Source: Bolinopsis microptera
Lineage: Eukaryota > Ctenophora > Tentaculata > Lobata > Bolinopsidae
Direction: 5' to 3'
Assembly (NCBI RefSeq): GCF_026151205.1
Contig: NC_087081.1
Coordinates: 8,551,246-8,615,245 of the forward strand
Length of the DNA: 64,000 bases
Position 1 is the first letter of the stretch; every line of letters starts with the position of its first letter. Both the position numbers and the translations under genes were made by a program. Shown here in pieces: positions 28,489 to 40,500 of this stretch. The notes under the pieces are model-generated. The model ran no database searches and was not told the DNA's origin. It saw nothing but the letters and a program-made list of their open reading frames with translations.

Positions 28489-30022
28489 CTAAAAGAACGG
28501 AATGAACCAAATAAAGCGTCCATCACAACTAACAACCTCAATCTCCTCTACACTACCCACGAGCTGGTCTATGAGCAGAGACACAGCAGCAGTATCTGAA
28601 ATAGAAATAGGAAGAGTAATAGTAGAGTCCAACAAAGCAGAGCTGGAGAAGCCAGCTGAGCCCACGTTAACAGGGTACTTATGTGGGGAGTTAAAGGTGT
28701 TTAACATCAGGGGGTTACACTTGAACTCTTCTCCCGCCAGCAGTGTAGGCCAGATCCCCACTCTTTTCACTTGTCTCATCTTCTCGAAAACGCTTGCGGA
28801 GTAAACCCGGTCAGTGTTAGCAAAGTGTACAACCCCACCTGTGAAGTTGCCCGGGTGAGACCTCATGAACTGTAGAGCTGTGTTTCTCAGTCCGTTACAC
28901 AAGTTGCCACTCCGTACCCGGCCCTCACTGCTCAGGTGGTAGTGTGGAATGTGGCAGGTGGCCAGGAAATCCTTGACACGTGGTGTCCTCCCGTACTGTT
29001 CCACCACTATCCACTGTAGGTTGGAGATACCGGAGAGGGATTGGGAGAGGATGGTTAGTTCAGCTAGTTGGGTGGGGCGTGTGTAGATGGGGGTTATTAT
29101 GTAGAGAGGAGTCTTGCTTTCTTCATCTGAGGTATCGGAACATGAGAGGAATTATGGTGATTTGTTTCTTTAAAATGCTTATAATTCAGGAATCCAGAAT
29201 CATAATTTAGTCCTTATAAGGTAATGATTTTCAAAACACAACCAGCTGATTTGTAACAAGAAATCACTCCATCAGCTATTTTGTGCTAGAGAATGACTCA
29301 CTATCAGCTAATTTGTGATAACGAATTACTGATAAGTCATAGATACCAACTAACCTGTCCCCTGCTCTGCTTCACAAGTGTATCCGCACCACTTTACCGC
29401 ATTCCTCTCTACTCTCCTGCACTTCCCCACTTGCTTATCTGATAATCTCTTATCTGAATCTGTTATCGTGCAGTTCTCTAGCAGTACTGGCTGGAAATGT
29501 GTTATTATAGCCATGACATATTTACTATCATTACTAGCACCTTCCTATTTGTTCAAATAAACACCTAAATGCACTAAAACAAATACTGGGGTCGACCATG
29601 ATGTGGATTTAAATTGTTTCACAGCATAAGCAGGTTCAGAACAAGCAGGTTCAGAACAAGCAGGTTCAGAACAAGCAGGTTCAGAACAAGCAGGTTAAGA
29701 ACAAGCAGGTTCAGAACAAGCAGGTTTAGAACAAGCAGGTTCAGAACAAGCAGGTTCAGAACAAGCAGGTTCAGAACAAGCAGGTTCAGAACAAACAGGT
29801 TCAGAACAAGCAGGTTTAGAACAACCAGGTTCAGAACAAGCAGTTTCCAAACAAGCAGGTTCAGAACAATCAGGTTCAGAACAAGCAGGTTAAACACAAA
29901 AGAATAACCTGGTAGCCCCCCTCTCGACAGTTCTTCATCCTCCCGAGAGCAACATCACACGAGTTACCAGAACAAATTAACTGTAGCGAGAGGAGAAATA
30001 ACCCCTGCAAAACTAGTCTCAT
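28489..30022 (-). CDS. GT43 (beta-1,3-glucuronyltransferase-like) gene, three exons, altered DDD motif
   Basis: Exons 30022-29909, 29544-29355 and 29126-28489 join in frame at GT-AG sites (phases 0 and 1), giving ~313 residues, the usual length of B3GAT-type enzymes. Exon 1 encodes a hydrophobic signal or anchor (MRLVLQGLFLLSLQLICSG). Exon 3 carries the family order: ITPIYTRPTQLAELT, NLQWIVVEQ, GLRNTALQFMR, GVVHFANTDRVYS, VGIWPTLLAG, SAGFSS. GT43 enzymes transfer glucuronic acid in the Golgi for glycosaminoglycan linkers or the HNK-1 epitope, using Mn2+ held by a DDD motif. Here that motif reads N-T-D, and the usual C-terminal WHTRTE block is replaced by FIWFIPFF. The product may therefore be inactive or changed in substrate. 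Exon 3 is secure; exon 2 is likely; exon 1 is the least certain. Confidence 0.78.
29629..29893. repeat. 15-bp minisatellite in GT43 intron 1
   Basis: About 18 units of CAGGTTCAGAACAAG with few substitutions, lying between exons 1 and 2 of the GT43 gene. Open on both strands only because the unit is a multiple of three. Confidence 0.95.
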
Positions 30023-30118
30023 GACTTGGATTACCCTGGTACAATAACGTGAAGTTATTGTGGGGGTTTTGGAAATGTAACATGTCTGATACGGTGATGA
30101 CGGGTGATGTATCGTCAA

Positions 30119-30960
30119 AAGTGTCAGATATATATATTGTTATAATTGTCAGATTGTTGTGGCGATTTTAGCGACACTTAAAGGAGTCGCCGTGAAGTCT
30201 TGACCCAGATCTCAAGAACGACCAGGACATAGGTTAATGTTTAGAGTGTGATGAAGGGGTAACTCATGACTGCCGGATTTTGTTCATATGTTTTAGTTAT
30301 CTAAATCAAATTCTAGAAGCAATACGACGACCGGATGCTGACAAACTTATATAAGAACAGCCAAAGAATGTCGGACTCCGAAACACTGAACTCTGATAAG
30401 TCCATCAGTGTTAATTGAAATACTTAAATTTTCAACACTTTATTCAAATTGTTTATTCGACAAATCATCGCCGCTATTGTCTTATATGCTAAGAATACGA
30501 CCGCACTGATACAATATGGAGATACCAAGAATCTAGCTCCGCTGATTCGATTAACTAAAACTGTTAAAAACGATTCTGCGGAGGCTGTTGCAGAAGATTT
30601 ACCACGGCAATTTATTTGCACGGAAATTGTAGCTGCATTGTGAGTCTTTGTTTCAGTGTTCTAATCATCACATCGTCCATTTTTACCGCAACAGTCTGTG
30701 AGAAGCTCGAGGTTTAGGAGCAAGGAGATATTAAATATCCATGTCCCCCCCCCCAGGCCCCCATGTTGAGGATCTTAAGGATTTACTGATGGCTTCAATG
30801 AAGAACACAATAGCTCTGACGGATGTTGTGAAAGGATTAGTGATAGATGTAGTCTCTAGCTGCTGCCAGGTTAAATCTTGCAGTCTATCACTCCTGCTCC
30901 TCCCGAGTTGTATACACGTTGTTACATACATGTTACATGGCGAGATCTCCATCCAAAAGG
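30119..30960 (+). other. Region with possible host exon fragments
   Basis: Two short open segments look exon-like on the + strand. Around 30494-30640 the frame gives NTTALIQYGDTKNLAPLIRL, loosely like an armadillo repeat, ending near a GTGAGT donor. At 30757-30869, GPHVEDLKDLLMASMKNTIA sits between CCCCCAG| and CAG|GTTAAA. Their phases do not match each other, so they are not joined here. The retrotransposon at 30962 begins right after. Confidence 0.25.
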
Positions 30961-33900
30961 ATTAGTCTGCGTCATCTGCGTCATTACTTTGTATTATACA
31001 ACTTCGGCGGGTGATATTTCTCCATCCTTTTCGATCTGCAGCCAATCTTCTCATACAATCAATCGTGAGTCCATTACGATCCAACCTCTGCTCAGCATCT
31101 TCAATAAATACATCATTTAAGCTCTTCCTAGGCCTGCCTCTTGATCGTTTCCCATGCTTGGGTTTCCATTCAAGTAGATAGTTAGGTAACCGATCTTCAG
31201 GCATTCTACTGACATGTCCAAACCAACGTAGCCGTTTTGTTGCTATTATGTCAGTAAGAGCAGTTATTGAAGCCCTTCTTAAAACATCTTCATTTCTTAC
31301 TCGATGGAACCACCTCACTCTCAGGATTCTGCGTAAGCAGTACTGATGGAAAGACTCTAATCTTCTTGTCTGCACTTGAGTCGTGTTCCATATCTCACTT
31401 CCATAGGTCAGAATGGTAAGAACAGCTGCGATGTAGATTCGCACTTTGTTGTTAATGCTTATGTTCTTATTCTTCCAAATGTTATTGAGTTGGTTAAAAG
31501 CTCCGGTTGCTTTTCCAATCCTGACACTTATTTCTTTATCGATCTTGCCATCCGATGTAATTTTGGCACCCAAATAAGTGAATTGAGTGACCTGCTTTGC
31601 AGAGTTTCCATCGACAGTAATATCTATGGTCCTATTCTCTGGGAGTGGGTGCTGCGACGTATCTTTCCCAATTACCATGATCTCTGTTTTCTTTGCGTTC
31701 ATCTTTAAACCCCCAAGCCCACAGTATTTCGCAATATTGTCCGTTGTTTCTTGCAGTCCCTCGACAGTGTCATCCATGCCTGCTATGTCATCAGCATAGT
31801 CCAAATCAATGACACATTTTTCCGGTTGTCTGGAACTTTGTCTGTACTGAAGAGTAAAACCACGCGATATATTTTTAAACTTCTCGGCAAGTTCTAATCC
31901 CCAGTTAAGTACAAGGTTGAAAATGGGAGGCCCTTGCACATCACCTTGTCCAGTCCCCGAATCGATATCAAACCATCTTGTCAATTCCCCATTGACACGA
32001 ACTGCACTTTCAGTTGCTCTAAAGAACGCTTTGAAAACATTGATGTATTTTGTTGGAAGACCATAATGTTCAAAAGCTTTCCAAATAAAGTCACGATTGA
32101 TTGAATCAAAAGCAGCTTTAAAATCAATAAAGTTTATATACAAAGGGACGTTGAATTCTATACAATTGTGTATTATACAATGAAGGGAGTATAGCTGATC
32201 TATACAAGAACGGTTTCTCCTGAAACCACACTGATTTTCTCTAAGTAACTTTTCAAGCCCATTACTTAGTCTTTTTAACAACACGATTTGAAATAACTTC
32301 GATACGGTGGAGCGTAGAGTTATCCCTCTGTTGTTGTTGCAATATGTGAGGTCCCCTTTCTTTGGGATGATGGTGATGATTCCTTTCCTCCAATCACTAG
32401 GAATATCCTCACTTTTCCATACAGTTTCAAACAAATCTTTTAACCAAGGCAGAAGTCCAGGAGAACCGTACTTTAACTGCTCATTTGAAATTTCATCAAT
32501 TCCAGCACTTTTGTAGTTCTTCAACTTCTTGATAGCTTCCTCAATTTCAAACAAGGACGGTGGCTCATCATCATTACTAAGATATTCAAAAGAAAGTACC
32601 TTTTCGTCCTCATCCAATAGAGAGAAATCCACCGCATCTGCTGCTGGCGTCAAGAGTTCTTCAAAATATTCGGCCCAGCGATGTGACTGAGCTTCGGGAT
32701 CTGATATAAGTGTCCCATTCTTATCCCGCACTGCCGCAGATCTGTTTACTCTCTTGTTTGTAAGGGATTTTATTTTCTGCCAAACATCTCTTTGTTGACC
32801 CTGCTTGGCAGCCTCTTCCAATTCCTCAGCTACTCTAACAGCCCAAGCATTATCATCTCTTTTACAGTTCTGCCTAACAAGACCGTTAATCTGCGAGTAC
32901 TTAGCACGATTCTCAGCAGTACTAGGTTTCTTTTTAATCTCACCTCGTTCTTTTAGGAGATTCTTAGTATCCTTTGAGAGATGTTCTGTTCTCTTTTTCC
33001 GGCCCCTTTCACCCAGAACTTCAAACGAGATATCAGTTATAATGTCTCTCAATTTCTTCCATTGTTCTTCTAAAGGAGAGTTTCCAAGCTCCTGATCGTT
33101 GGTATAGTATTTTTCAGCTATTTTGTTACTATATTCCTGGCTCTTAGATCTATCACGCAAGTTCTCTAAAGCAGGCTGTCTTACACGCTTCTTTCTTTTC
33201 TGTGGACACTTAAGCTTAATAGATACATATCCTCTTACCAGGTAGTGAGTAGTATTTATATCTGCTCCTCTCATGCTCCTGACATCAAGCAATGAATGGC
33301 TCCATCTCGTTGAAATACAAATATGGTCAATTTGAGTGACGGTGTTACCATTTGGGGATCTCCATGTTGTCTTGTGGATATCCTTGTGTTCAAAAAGTGT
33401 GCCTCCGATCGTCAGCTGGTGCATAGTACAGAAATCTAGCATCCGTTTTCCGTTATCATTGGATTCTGTGTGATATGAGTGTTTTCCTATAACACCAGGG
33501 TGAGCATCAGTGTCCCTTCCAACACGAGCATTAAAATCTCCTAAAACTATTTTTATATCATGAGCAGGTAGTCCCGATTGAACATCATTCAATTCCTTGT
33601 AGAATGAGTCTTTTAAACTGATCTCTGCATCCTCAGTTGGAGCATATACCACTGTAACACTAATGTTGATGTGTTTGCTATGTAAACGGGCAGTCATAAC
33701 CCGTCCTGATACAGGGGTGTATGATATGAGAGTATTCTTCATCTTTTTGGACAGTACAACACCGACTCCTTCTCTCCGTACCCCATCATTCCTGCCAGAA
33801 TACACCAAAACAGCCCCATTTCCCAAAGTCTGAGTTCCCGATCCAGCCATATGTGTTTCAGTTACCCCAAGGAGCTCTAGTCCATAATCATCAAACCCTT

Positions 33901-34680
33901 TTCCCAATTGATACATCTTGCTGGAATTGCTGACAAGAGAAGTAACATTCCATGTACTGACACAGAGAGGATTCTTTACAATATTTACAGGATTAGACAT
34001 ACTTGACTGTCTGTTTACAAATGATAAATCTGATGAAGGAATTCTGTATTTACAGTGTTTACGTCGGCTCTTACGGGAGTTGCAAACAGACATCAAGCTA
34101 CTAGGGTCCTTTCGGCTTTGCCTAGTCGCCGTCATCACTCCACCTGCGCCTCCACGTATAATACTATTGAATGACACTGTAGACGTTTCTGTAGCGGTTT
34201 GATTTAAGGTGGATGGTTTGCCGGACCTTCGCACCCGATCCAGAGGCAGCACCGACATCAAAATGTAAGCCCTCCGTCCGGACACCAGCATGCTGGTGGT
34301 TAGGTTCGATACGTAAAATAAAAGCATGCAGAGCTTCTGAAGCCCTTAGGGAATCAAAATTGAACCGTAAGTGATCATGTTTGAGACACGATCACCAAGC
34401 AAATGCTCAATTACACAGGGCAACCAAGACTTGGACAATATGGTGAACCGTAGGTGACACACAGATGACCCTGCCACAAGACAGCATCACCAAGCACCAC
34501 CCAGCAAATGCATCCTCTCGCCACCACAGCAACCGACCCCCCAGTGATATAGCACTGACAGGCAATTAACGGTTTTATGGTGTTACCACTCCCAGGTGAT
34601 CTGTGCTAACAGACTCGGACCAGATGCAATGGGGAGCAAATACACGTTGTACTGCCAATAAAATAACTAGTTGATATGTT
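30961..34680 (-). mobile_element. Non-LTR retrotransposon (LINE), apparently full length
   Basis: A leftward element with one intact ORF (34327-30962). A ~350-bp GC-richer leader lies upstream (34328 to ~34670). There is almost no 3' UTR: the ORF ends in a short GACGCAGAT-type repeat and then runs into host sequence. This resembles elements with short simple-repeat tails such as the RTE group, but the clade is not certain. Exact ends and target duplication were not resolved. Confidence 0.8.
30962..34327 (-). CDS. LINE endonuclease - reverse transcriptase, intact 1121 codons
   Basis: A single uninterrupted ORF from an ATG. Residues ~120-350 are an apurinic-like endonuclease (STWNVTSL, GVTETHM, VVYAPTEDAE, VLGDFNARVG, TQIDHICIS). 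Residues ~620-880 are a reverse transcriptase (IITIIPKKGD, QCGFRRNRSCIDQL, NFIDFKAAFDSINR, GTGQGDVQGPPIFNL, and the catalytic DLDYADDIAGM). The C-terminal part has the NEDVLRR ... KRLRWFGHVSRM ... GRPRKS segment common to such LINEs. No RNase H or zinc knuckle is seen. It copies its RNA into nicked DNA. All key residues are present, so this copy could be recent or active. Confidence 0.94.
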   Translation of the reverse strand: MLLFYVSNLTTSMLVSGRRAYILMSVLPLDRVRRSGKPSTLNQTATETSTVSFNSIIRGGAGGVMTATRQSRKDPSSLMSVCNSRKSRRKHCKYRIPSSDLSFVNRQSSMSNPVNIVKNPLCVSTWNVTSLVSNSSKMYQLGKGFDDYGLELLGVTETHMAGSGTQTLGNGAVLVYSGRNDGVRREGVGVVLSKKMKNTLISYTPVSGRVMTARLHSKHINISVTVVYAPTEDAEISLKDSFYKELNDVQSGLPAHDIKIVLGDFNARVGRDTDAHPGVIGKHSYHTESNDNGKRMLDFCTMHQLTIGGTLFEHKDIHKTTWRSPNGNTVTQIDHICISTRWSHSLLDVRSMRGADINTTHYLVRGYVSIKLKCPQKRKKRVRQPALENLRDRSKSQEYSNKIAEKYYTNDQELGNSPLEEQWKKLRDIITDISFEVLGERGRKKRTEHLSKDTKNLLKERGEIKKKPSTAENRAKYSQINGLVRQNCKRDDNAWAVRVAEELEEAAKQGQQRDVWQKIKSLTNKRVNRSAAVRDKNGTLISDPEAQSHRWAEYFEELLTPAADAVDFSLLDEDEKVLSFEYLSNDDEPPSLFEIEEAIKKLKNYKSAGIDEISNEQLKYGSPGLLPWLKDLFETVWKSEDIPSDWRKGIITIIPKKGDLTYCNNNRGITLRSTVSKLFQIVLLKRLSNGLEKLLRENQCGFRRNRSCIDQLYSLHCIIHNCIEFNVPLYINFIDFKAAFDSINRDFIWKAFEHYGLPTKYINVFKAFFRATESAVRVNGELTRWFDIDSGTGQGDVQGPPIFNLVLNWGLELAEKFKNISRGFTLQYRQSSRQPEKCVIDLDYADDIAGMDDTVEGLQETTDNIAKYCGLGGLKMNAKKTEIMVIGKDTSQHPLPENRTIDITVDGNSAKQVTQFTYLGAKITSDGKIDKEISVRIGKATGAFNQLNNIWKNKNISINNKVRIYIAAVLTILTYGSEIWNTTQVQTRRLESFHQYCLRRILRVRWFHRVRNEDVLRRASITALTDIIATKRLRWFGHVSRMPEDRLPNYLLEWKPKHGKRSRGRPRKSLNDVFIEDAEQRLDRNGLTIDCMRRLAADRKGWRNITRRSCIIQSNDADDAD

Positions 34681-34717
34681 AGTAATATTACTGATTAATC
34701 AACCAATGACCCCACAG

Positions 34718-35707
34718 TCGGAGGAAGGAGGGTACAGTGTAGAAGCGAGGAACAATAACGGTAGCAGCACCCTACATTTCTACCTCACTTTCTCCGGGAG
34801 GAGCAGTGCTCCTGTAGTTTATAATGTTGTAGCTCCTGACACACTGCTACAGGGCGAAACGGTTAGAGCTCACATTTACATCTTGCTTTACAAGTTTACA
34901 GTCGTTATTATCATATTTACTAAGCTTCTGATGATTGTAAACTGCTGGTGCATTTTTTGTTTGGCTAAAAATTAAATGGTAAAATAGTGAAATAGATGTG
35001 GTTGTGTTTATCGATGATTGTCATGTTAGAGTAAAGTGACTACTGCAAGTAAAGCCCTGCAAACCCAAAACCACAAACTTATATCAAAATATTCAAACTA
35101 TTCATACTATTCAAACTATTCATACTATTCAAACTATTCATACTATTCAAACTATTCATACTATTCAAACTATTCGCACTATTTGCACTATTCAGGTGAC
35201 CCTGTATTGCAGTGTGGGTGGTAACCCCGTCCCGAAGGTATCCTGGTACTTTGGTAACTCCCTCTTAACAACGAGGTAAGTGCGACGAAAAGTTGGCAGT
35301 AAAACGAGTTTTACGGAGGTCGGATTGTCAAAGGAAACAATGTAGATTAGTTAACATATGTTAACAAATATCATGTGGTTAATTAACATTCACCCAACCG
35401 CTCATTTTGGTAGTGTTACGATGAGAGAAATGAAGAGCTAAAGAGAATGTGAAATACAGAGATACGCTCGCCAGTAGCCACACATATTTAGACAAAATTG
35501 ACAAAAAGATTTAAGAAAAATTGATTGTTTTGACTTTATAATTTAGAACATTGATTACCACCGTCGAGATTCTCTTGTAGAAAGTAACTTTTTTCAGCTC
35601 AGTGGTAGTGTTATCTAACGTGACGTCACGTGATAGCGGGAACTATGAATGTCGAGGATCCAACTCAATTGGCTCCGACAGTGCCACCAGATATGTGAGG
35701 ATTAGAG
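34718..35707 (+). CDS. Immunoglobulin-superfamily gene, exons A-C (partial)
   Basis: Three exons with matching phases: 34718-34861, 35196-35275 and 35598-35707. Exon A ends one Ig domain (EEGGYSVEARNNNGSSTL, the D-x-G-x-Y-x-x-x-A-x-N-x-G type F-G turn) and starts the next (APVVYNVVAPDTLLQGET). Exon B gives the first cysteine and tryptophan (VTLYCSVGGNPVPKVSWYFG). Exon C gives the second cysteine (VTSRDSGNYECRGSNSIGS). Together they form one complete I-set/V-like domain for a cell-surface or secreted adhesion-type protein. The upstream part is not seen; the LINE lies just before exon A. The gene appears to continue at 55620. Confidence 0.85.
35092..35194. repeat. 18-bp minisatellite abutting a splice acceptor
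   Basis: TATTCAAACTATTCATAC units in tandem (at least five) run directly into the acceptor of Ig exon B. The acceptor CTATTCAG is itself a one-base variant of the repeat. Confidence 0.9.
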
Positions 35708-36300
35708 GTACTGAAACAGTCAAATCATTTCATGGTTTGGGTACTTAATCTGGTATTACTAGGATTATTTTGTTGTTTATTATAGCTACAGTGTTCGCAC
35801 CTGAACATGGGTCATTTTTCATTAGATAACCTCTGAACTTGACTTTTCTCTATTATCATTTGTGATAATGCAGCTTGGCCCGGTTTTATGCTTTAATTGG
35901 TAATTACTGTCTTTATGTGTTCATGTTTGGACAAATGAAGTTGTTATATCAACACATATATATGTGACACATCACATGAATCAAGTCACGTGATTAAAGA
36001 AGGCCCTAACTCTCCATATATGTTCGACAATTCAGATACATGCCGACCTGTAACTGTTTTTAAACAGTGTGAACAGTGAATCGCTGGCCTACTGCCACAT
36101 TCCGCACGCATATACACGGGTTTGGTTTTCTCTTTCATCTTGTTAGATACGTCATCATGACGTCACGGGACTTTATGATGATGAATATCATCCGCTAGAA
36201 CACTGTTAAAATTAGTTTATACGTTATATCGAGAACTGGAGTAAATACTTCAGCAATGTGGTATAAATACTCTATACATTAGTAATTAGCAGAGCCGGCA
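35708..36300. other. Intron sequence, nothing recognised
   Basis: Start of the long putative intron of the Ig gene; no gene, RNA or clear repeat is seen. Confidence 0.45.
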
Positions 36301-36304
36301 AGAC

Positions 36305-36645
36305 ACTCTCACGAGTTATATCTTAGGGTTCATACAAGTGTTCAGTTTTCACGATGTTATATTTTAGGTTTCAATAACAAGTGTTCAGTTTTCAGCGATG
36401 TTATATTTTAGGTTCAGTACCAAGTGTTCAGTTTTCACGATGTTATATTTTAGGGTTCAATAACAATGTTCAGTTTCACTATGTATATTTTAGGGTTCAG
36501 TAACAAAAAGTTCAGGTTCATCACGATGTTATAATTTAGGGTTCAATAACAAGTGTTCAGTTTCACGATGTTATAATATTAGGGTTCAGTCCACAAGTGT
36601 TCAGTTTCACGATGTATATTTTAGGGTTCGTAACAATGTTCAGTG
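36305..36645. repeat. Irregular ~55-bp repeat (TTAGGGTTCA...GTGTTCAGTTTTCACGATGTTATA)
   Basis: Six to seven units with frequent 1-3-base indels rather than substitutions. Each contains TTAGGGTTCA and TTCAGTTTCACGATG. The indel-rich divergence is more typical of read errors than of evolution. Confidence 0.8.
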
Positions 36646-37539
36646 GTTTAAAGACATTACCACCCTGAAATCCAACTACAAATATCAAAGTTCTTCCTAT
36701 ACAGTGAGTACTGATCGAGACTCGTGGTTCATCGAACGAGCGAACAATTTCAATCTTAAATTGAACGCATGCAACTAGATCATGCAGAAATACATTAGTG
36801 CAGTTTCCTTGTTAATTAAACTTCGTAGAATTTAAGATATGAAATTGTGCAAGAACTCAAACTTGTTAGAATTTGACAATTCAGTCATTGTTTACCGATC
36901 ACGTGTCCATTACTGATCACTAAAGGTTTTGGAGAACGGAATCGCATATTTACAAAATATTATCCGCACTTACAAGTTGCCCCTGATATAACAGTTGAAA
37001 AGAATTTATGTTCTGTTATGTTTAACTCGTCGAATAAACTTTGATATAGTAATAACCAAATTTGTCGAGAGTTATGCAACACATCTATATCTGATATCTT
37101 GACTGCAGTTGTAACAAACTTGTAATTAACAAAAGAAAATAATAGCTAAAAATACTGGTTGCTCTTTCCTAAAATAATCAAAAAGATGTTTAAAACGTAC
37201 CATTGTTTTCGTGAACACCCTGTAGTGATTCATTAATTGATTAATCAACACAGAGACACAAGAACGAACAGTGAACAATGCCCAATTCTCAGACCTCAGA
37301 CAATACAACCCTTACAATATCTACCTTTGTTTCCTTCTTCTCAGCTGCTGCTTCTTTTGTTTTGTTTACCATTTTATCCACGAAATCTTTAAATTATTTT
37401 CTTGCAATTTGGTATGTATGTTTCATTATGTGTAAGTTTGTTTCAGGTATTTGTATTTTTGTATCTATCAAATTTTTTAATTTTTGAATTAAATTTTTAA
37501 TTCCTCAAGACAATATTGTGATACAAAAGATTTAATCGT

Positions 37540-40500
37540 GATCAACTCTGTGTAATCTAAATGAGAGCGATTAAAAAAAATTTGAGAACCGATGTCCATT
37601 CCCACCCCCACAGCTTATGGTGCTACTCGTGGCTCGCGCTGAAAAGCGCCCCCCTTTGGTATGCGCCGCTTCCCTTTTTGGCGCCCCTCCAAAAATTGAA
37701 CAAATTATTTAAACATTTTTTGAAGTTCAAATACGTTAAGTCAATGTTTGTAGATCACCGCTTGAGCAGCAGCAATGAGAGCTGCGGTTCCAACCAAGGA
37801 TCCTTTATCATCTAGAAATATGAGAACAAGAACAAACAATTTAAAGTTCAAATCTTGGATCTCACGGTCAGGAATGTATATAATTAAGTAAATTCCTCAA
37901 GACCAGAGCAGGTTGTCTTTCTCGTTGCCTTTTTCTAGTGATCCGTTTGCTCGAGTCAAATCACCAGATGCCACGTGTTCAACTGGCTGACGGACAACTA
38001 GGAACCTTTCAATTTACCTAGTAACTAATTAACTTATGCAAGCTTGAAATCTAATCATGCACCGACAACTAGGAACCAATCTTAACATATCCCCGGACAA
38101 CTAGGAACCTCTGGAGATACTTTAAACATTCAGGTGTCCACCCGATTTCACAGCTGTGTCCTGATAATTTCTGCCCTCATTATTAAAATGCAACACCCAG
38201 TCGATCGATATGGTAATCAGTGATCACCTGCTGCACCCTAATTAGCATCACGGAAGGTACTCTTGCACGTCGGCTTGGTCCGATTCACCCTGGATTTAAT
38301 CCACGATGAAAACCCTCGACCAGTTAGAGTCCGGGGAAACTCCGATCCTCCAACGTGTTGGAATAGTGATTCCAGACGTCAAAGGAAACTTGGGAGGAAC
38401 CCTTTCCCTCACTGTCCGACAGTTACTGACCCAAGTAAGGTTTTTCTCGAAATAAATTACCACCAACCATAACTGAGGATATTAGATTGGATGTAGTATT
38501 TATTTGGTAGAACACCTCCTCAACATCAGCAACTGGGACAAAGCGAGAACACCAACCAGCCTTGCGGGCTCTAGCAAACTTCTTATCAGAATTTCTCTAT
38601 GGAAAGACAGCAGGCATTTGAATTGAAACCGATACTCTTCATGTTTTCACGTTGCCATATATATACCAAAGTGCCGGTTGCATATTAACAGCTATCAACT
38701 CTCGCAACTTGTGATTTTATTCTCGTATCACTCCCAATGCCATGCTCGGGCTCACATCCTTTGGATACGAGAACCCAGCCCCTTTTCGACCCATCTCACC
38801 ATCCTTTCTACGAGAACCAGCCCTTTTCGGACCCGGCTCACGTCCGGAATGTGAACACATACCGAAGAGCTCAAACACTTCTTAATAACTTCATAATACA
38901 CAGCTACTTACTAAACTGTCATGTGAACCCTACCCAGGTTCTTGTGTCCGCTGTTAGGATGGTTATAATATGGATCACATCACAAATGATACGTCACTGA
39001 TTGGGCATGTGAAGTGATACCTGTGGGAGGCCGCAATGAAAGGTTCCCTAGTTGTCGGTCACCTGTCAACATACGTACCAATGTTAGGATCCTGATTGGA
39101 CACGGTTTAACTCTCGCTACAAACGTCTATTTTCCTTATAATTAGGTAAGGTCGGAGTGGTGTCACGTGCTCTTCATTAGTTTCTTGTCTTGTTCCTCGA
39201 CTGACTTACACTCGTTTAGTTTGATTTATCTGATAATTGTCGTTTAACAGCCGTGCACCTAACCCTTGATCGTATCAATTAATTTCCGAATAACTTTTCA
39301 TGTTGAGAAATATCATTGTGAATGTTTGGTCTTAGTGAAAACACATACACAGGATCTAATAAATATTTTATTGAAACTCTCCTCATATATTGTGAATGTT
39401 TTTACGTTTCTCAAAGCTGTCCATTGGGAAATACAACATTCAGCAACCTCTAACGGCTCGATAGATTGGTCATTGAAAAAAAATCAGTCAAAATAGTGAA
39501 ATTTGGGTCACAGAAAGCTGAAATTCGAAAATGTCCTACCGTAGACATATTAGATTTTCATTGCATCAACGATTCTCCGTTATACTTGCTTCCAGTAACT
39601 TGATGGCGACTTTGTCCTCCTCTCACAGACCTTAAGATAAATTTTTTGAAAGAATAAAAATAGCCGATTTTGAGGCAGTTTTAATTCCAAGTAATTTTAC
39701 TTATAAAAACATTTTATCAACAAAAATTAAGAAACGGGAAAAAACGTGAACATCGATATAATTTCCACATTAATGACATATATTTATTAAAATCGAAAAA
39801 AGCAAATCCAAATAAATTCTGGTTACATCTCTAATATGATGCTCACTAAAAAACCGCCCAACTCTTACAAAAACAATATGACTTATCCTGGGATCGATTT
39901 AGGAAATTATGCAACACCAAATCCTTGCTAAGGACTCCCCTCAGAGGTATCAGTTGAATTCCATATATCGCCGGTCATTATCTCCGCTGACTGTGGTGGC
40001 TGATCCAATCGCTGGAGACAGAGACACTTATCCAACAACACGGCATCAGCAGATCCAGCTTGAGAGAAACCAAACTGCCAGGTCACCAAATCCTTACTCC
40101 GAAGTCTCTGGTGACAGTGACGGTGCTGATGCGGAATTCTATGGCTAACATTCCCAGAGCCAGCTGAGCACCGTTCTTCCAATCAGAGTTGCGTAGAGAC
40201 CTTCCACCTGTTCCAATATAAGCTTGACTTTTGGTTTTTCTATCCACGCTGTAGCTCACTGCTTGAGCAGCAGCAATGAGGGCGACGGTTAGAACCAGGA
40301 ACTTTCATCGTCTAGAAATGAAAAACAATTAGAACGACAATTTAAGAGTGGAAATAATGTTCTGACGGTTGAGGGGGTTTATTTAATTCCACACTGCCCA
40401 GAGCATTTTTCATCGTGCACTTTTTTTCTATGGGGCCGTCTGGTTTGAGTCGAAACCTCTCAACTGATTCATTGCTTCCCGATGTCACGTGGATCACGGT

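Noticed and set aside
29614-29907. Open frame encoding RFRTS repeats (97 codons) and its reverse
   Set aside because: It is the 15-bp minisatellite in the GT43 intron; open on both strands and repeat-driven.
30494-30869. Armadillo-repeat gene from two exon-like segments
   Set aside because: The splice phases of the two segments do not match and the repeat similarity is weak; kept only as a low-confidence region note.
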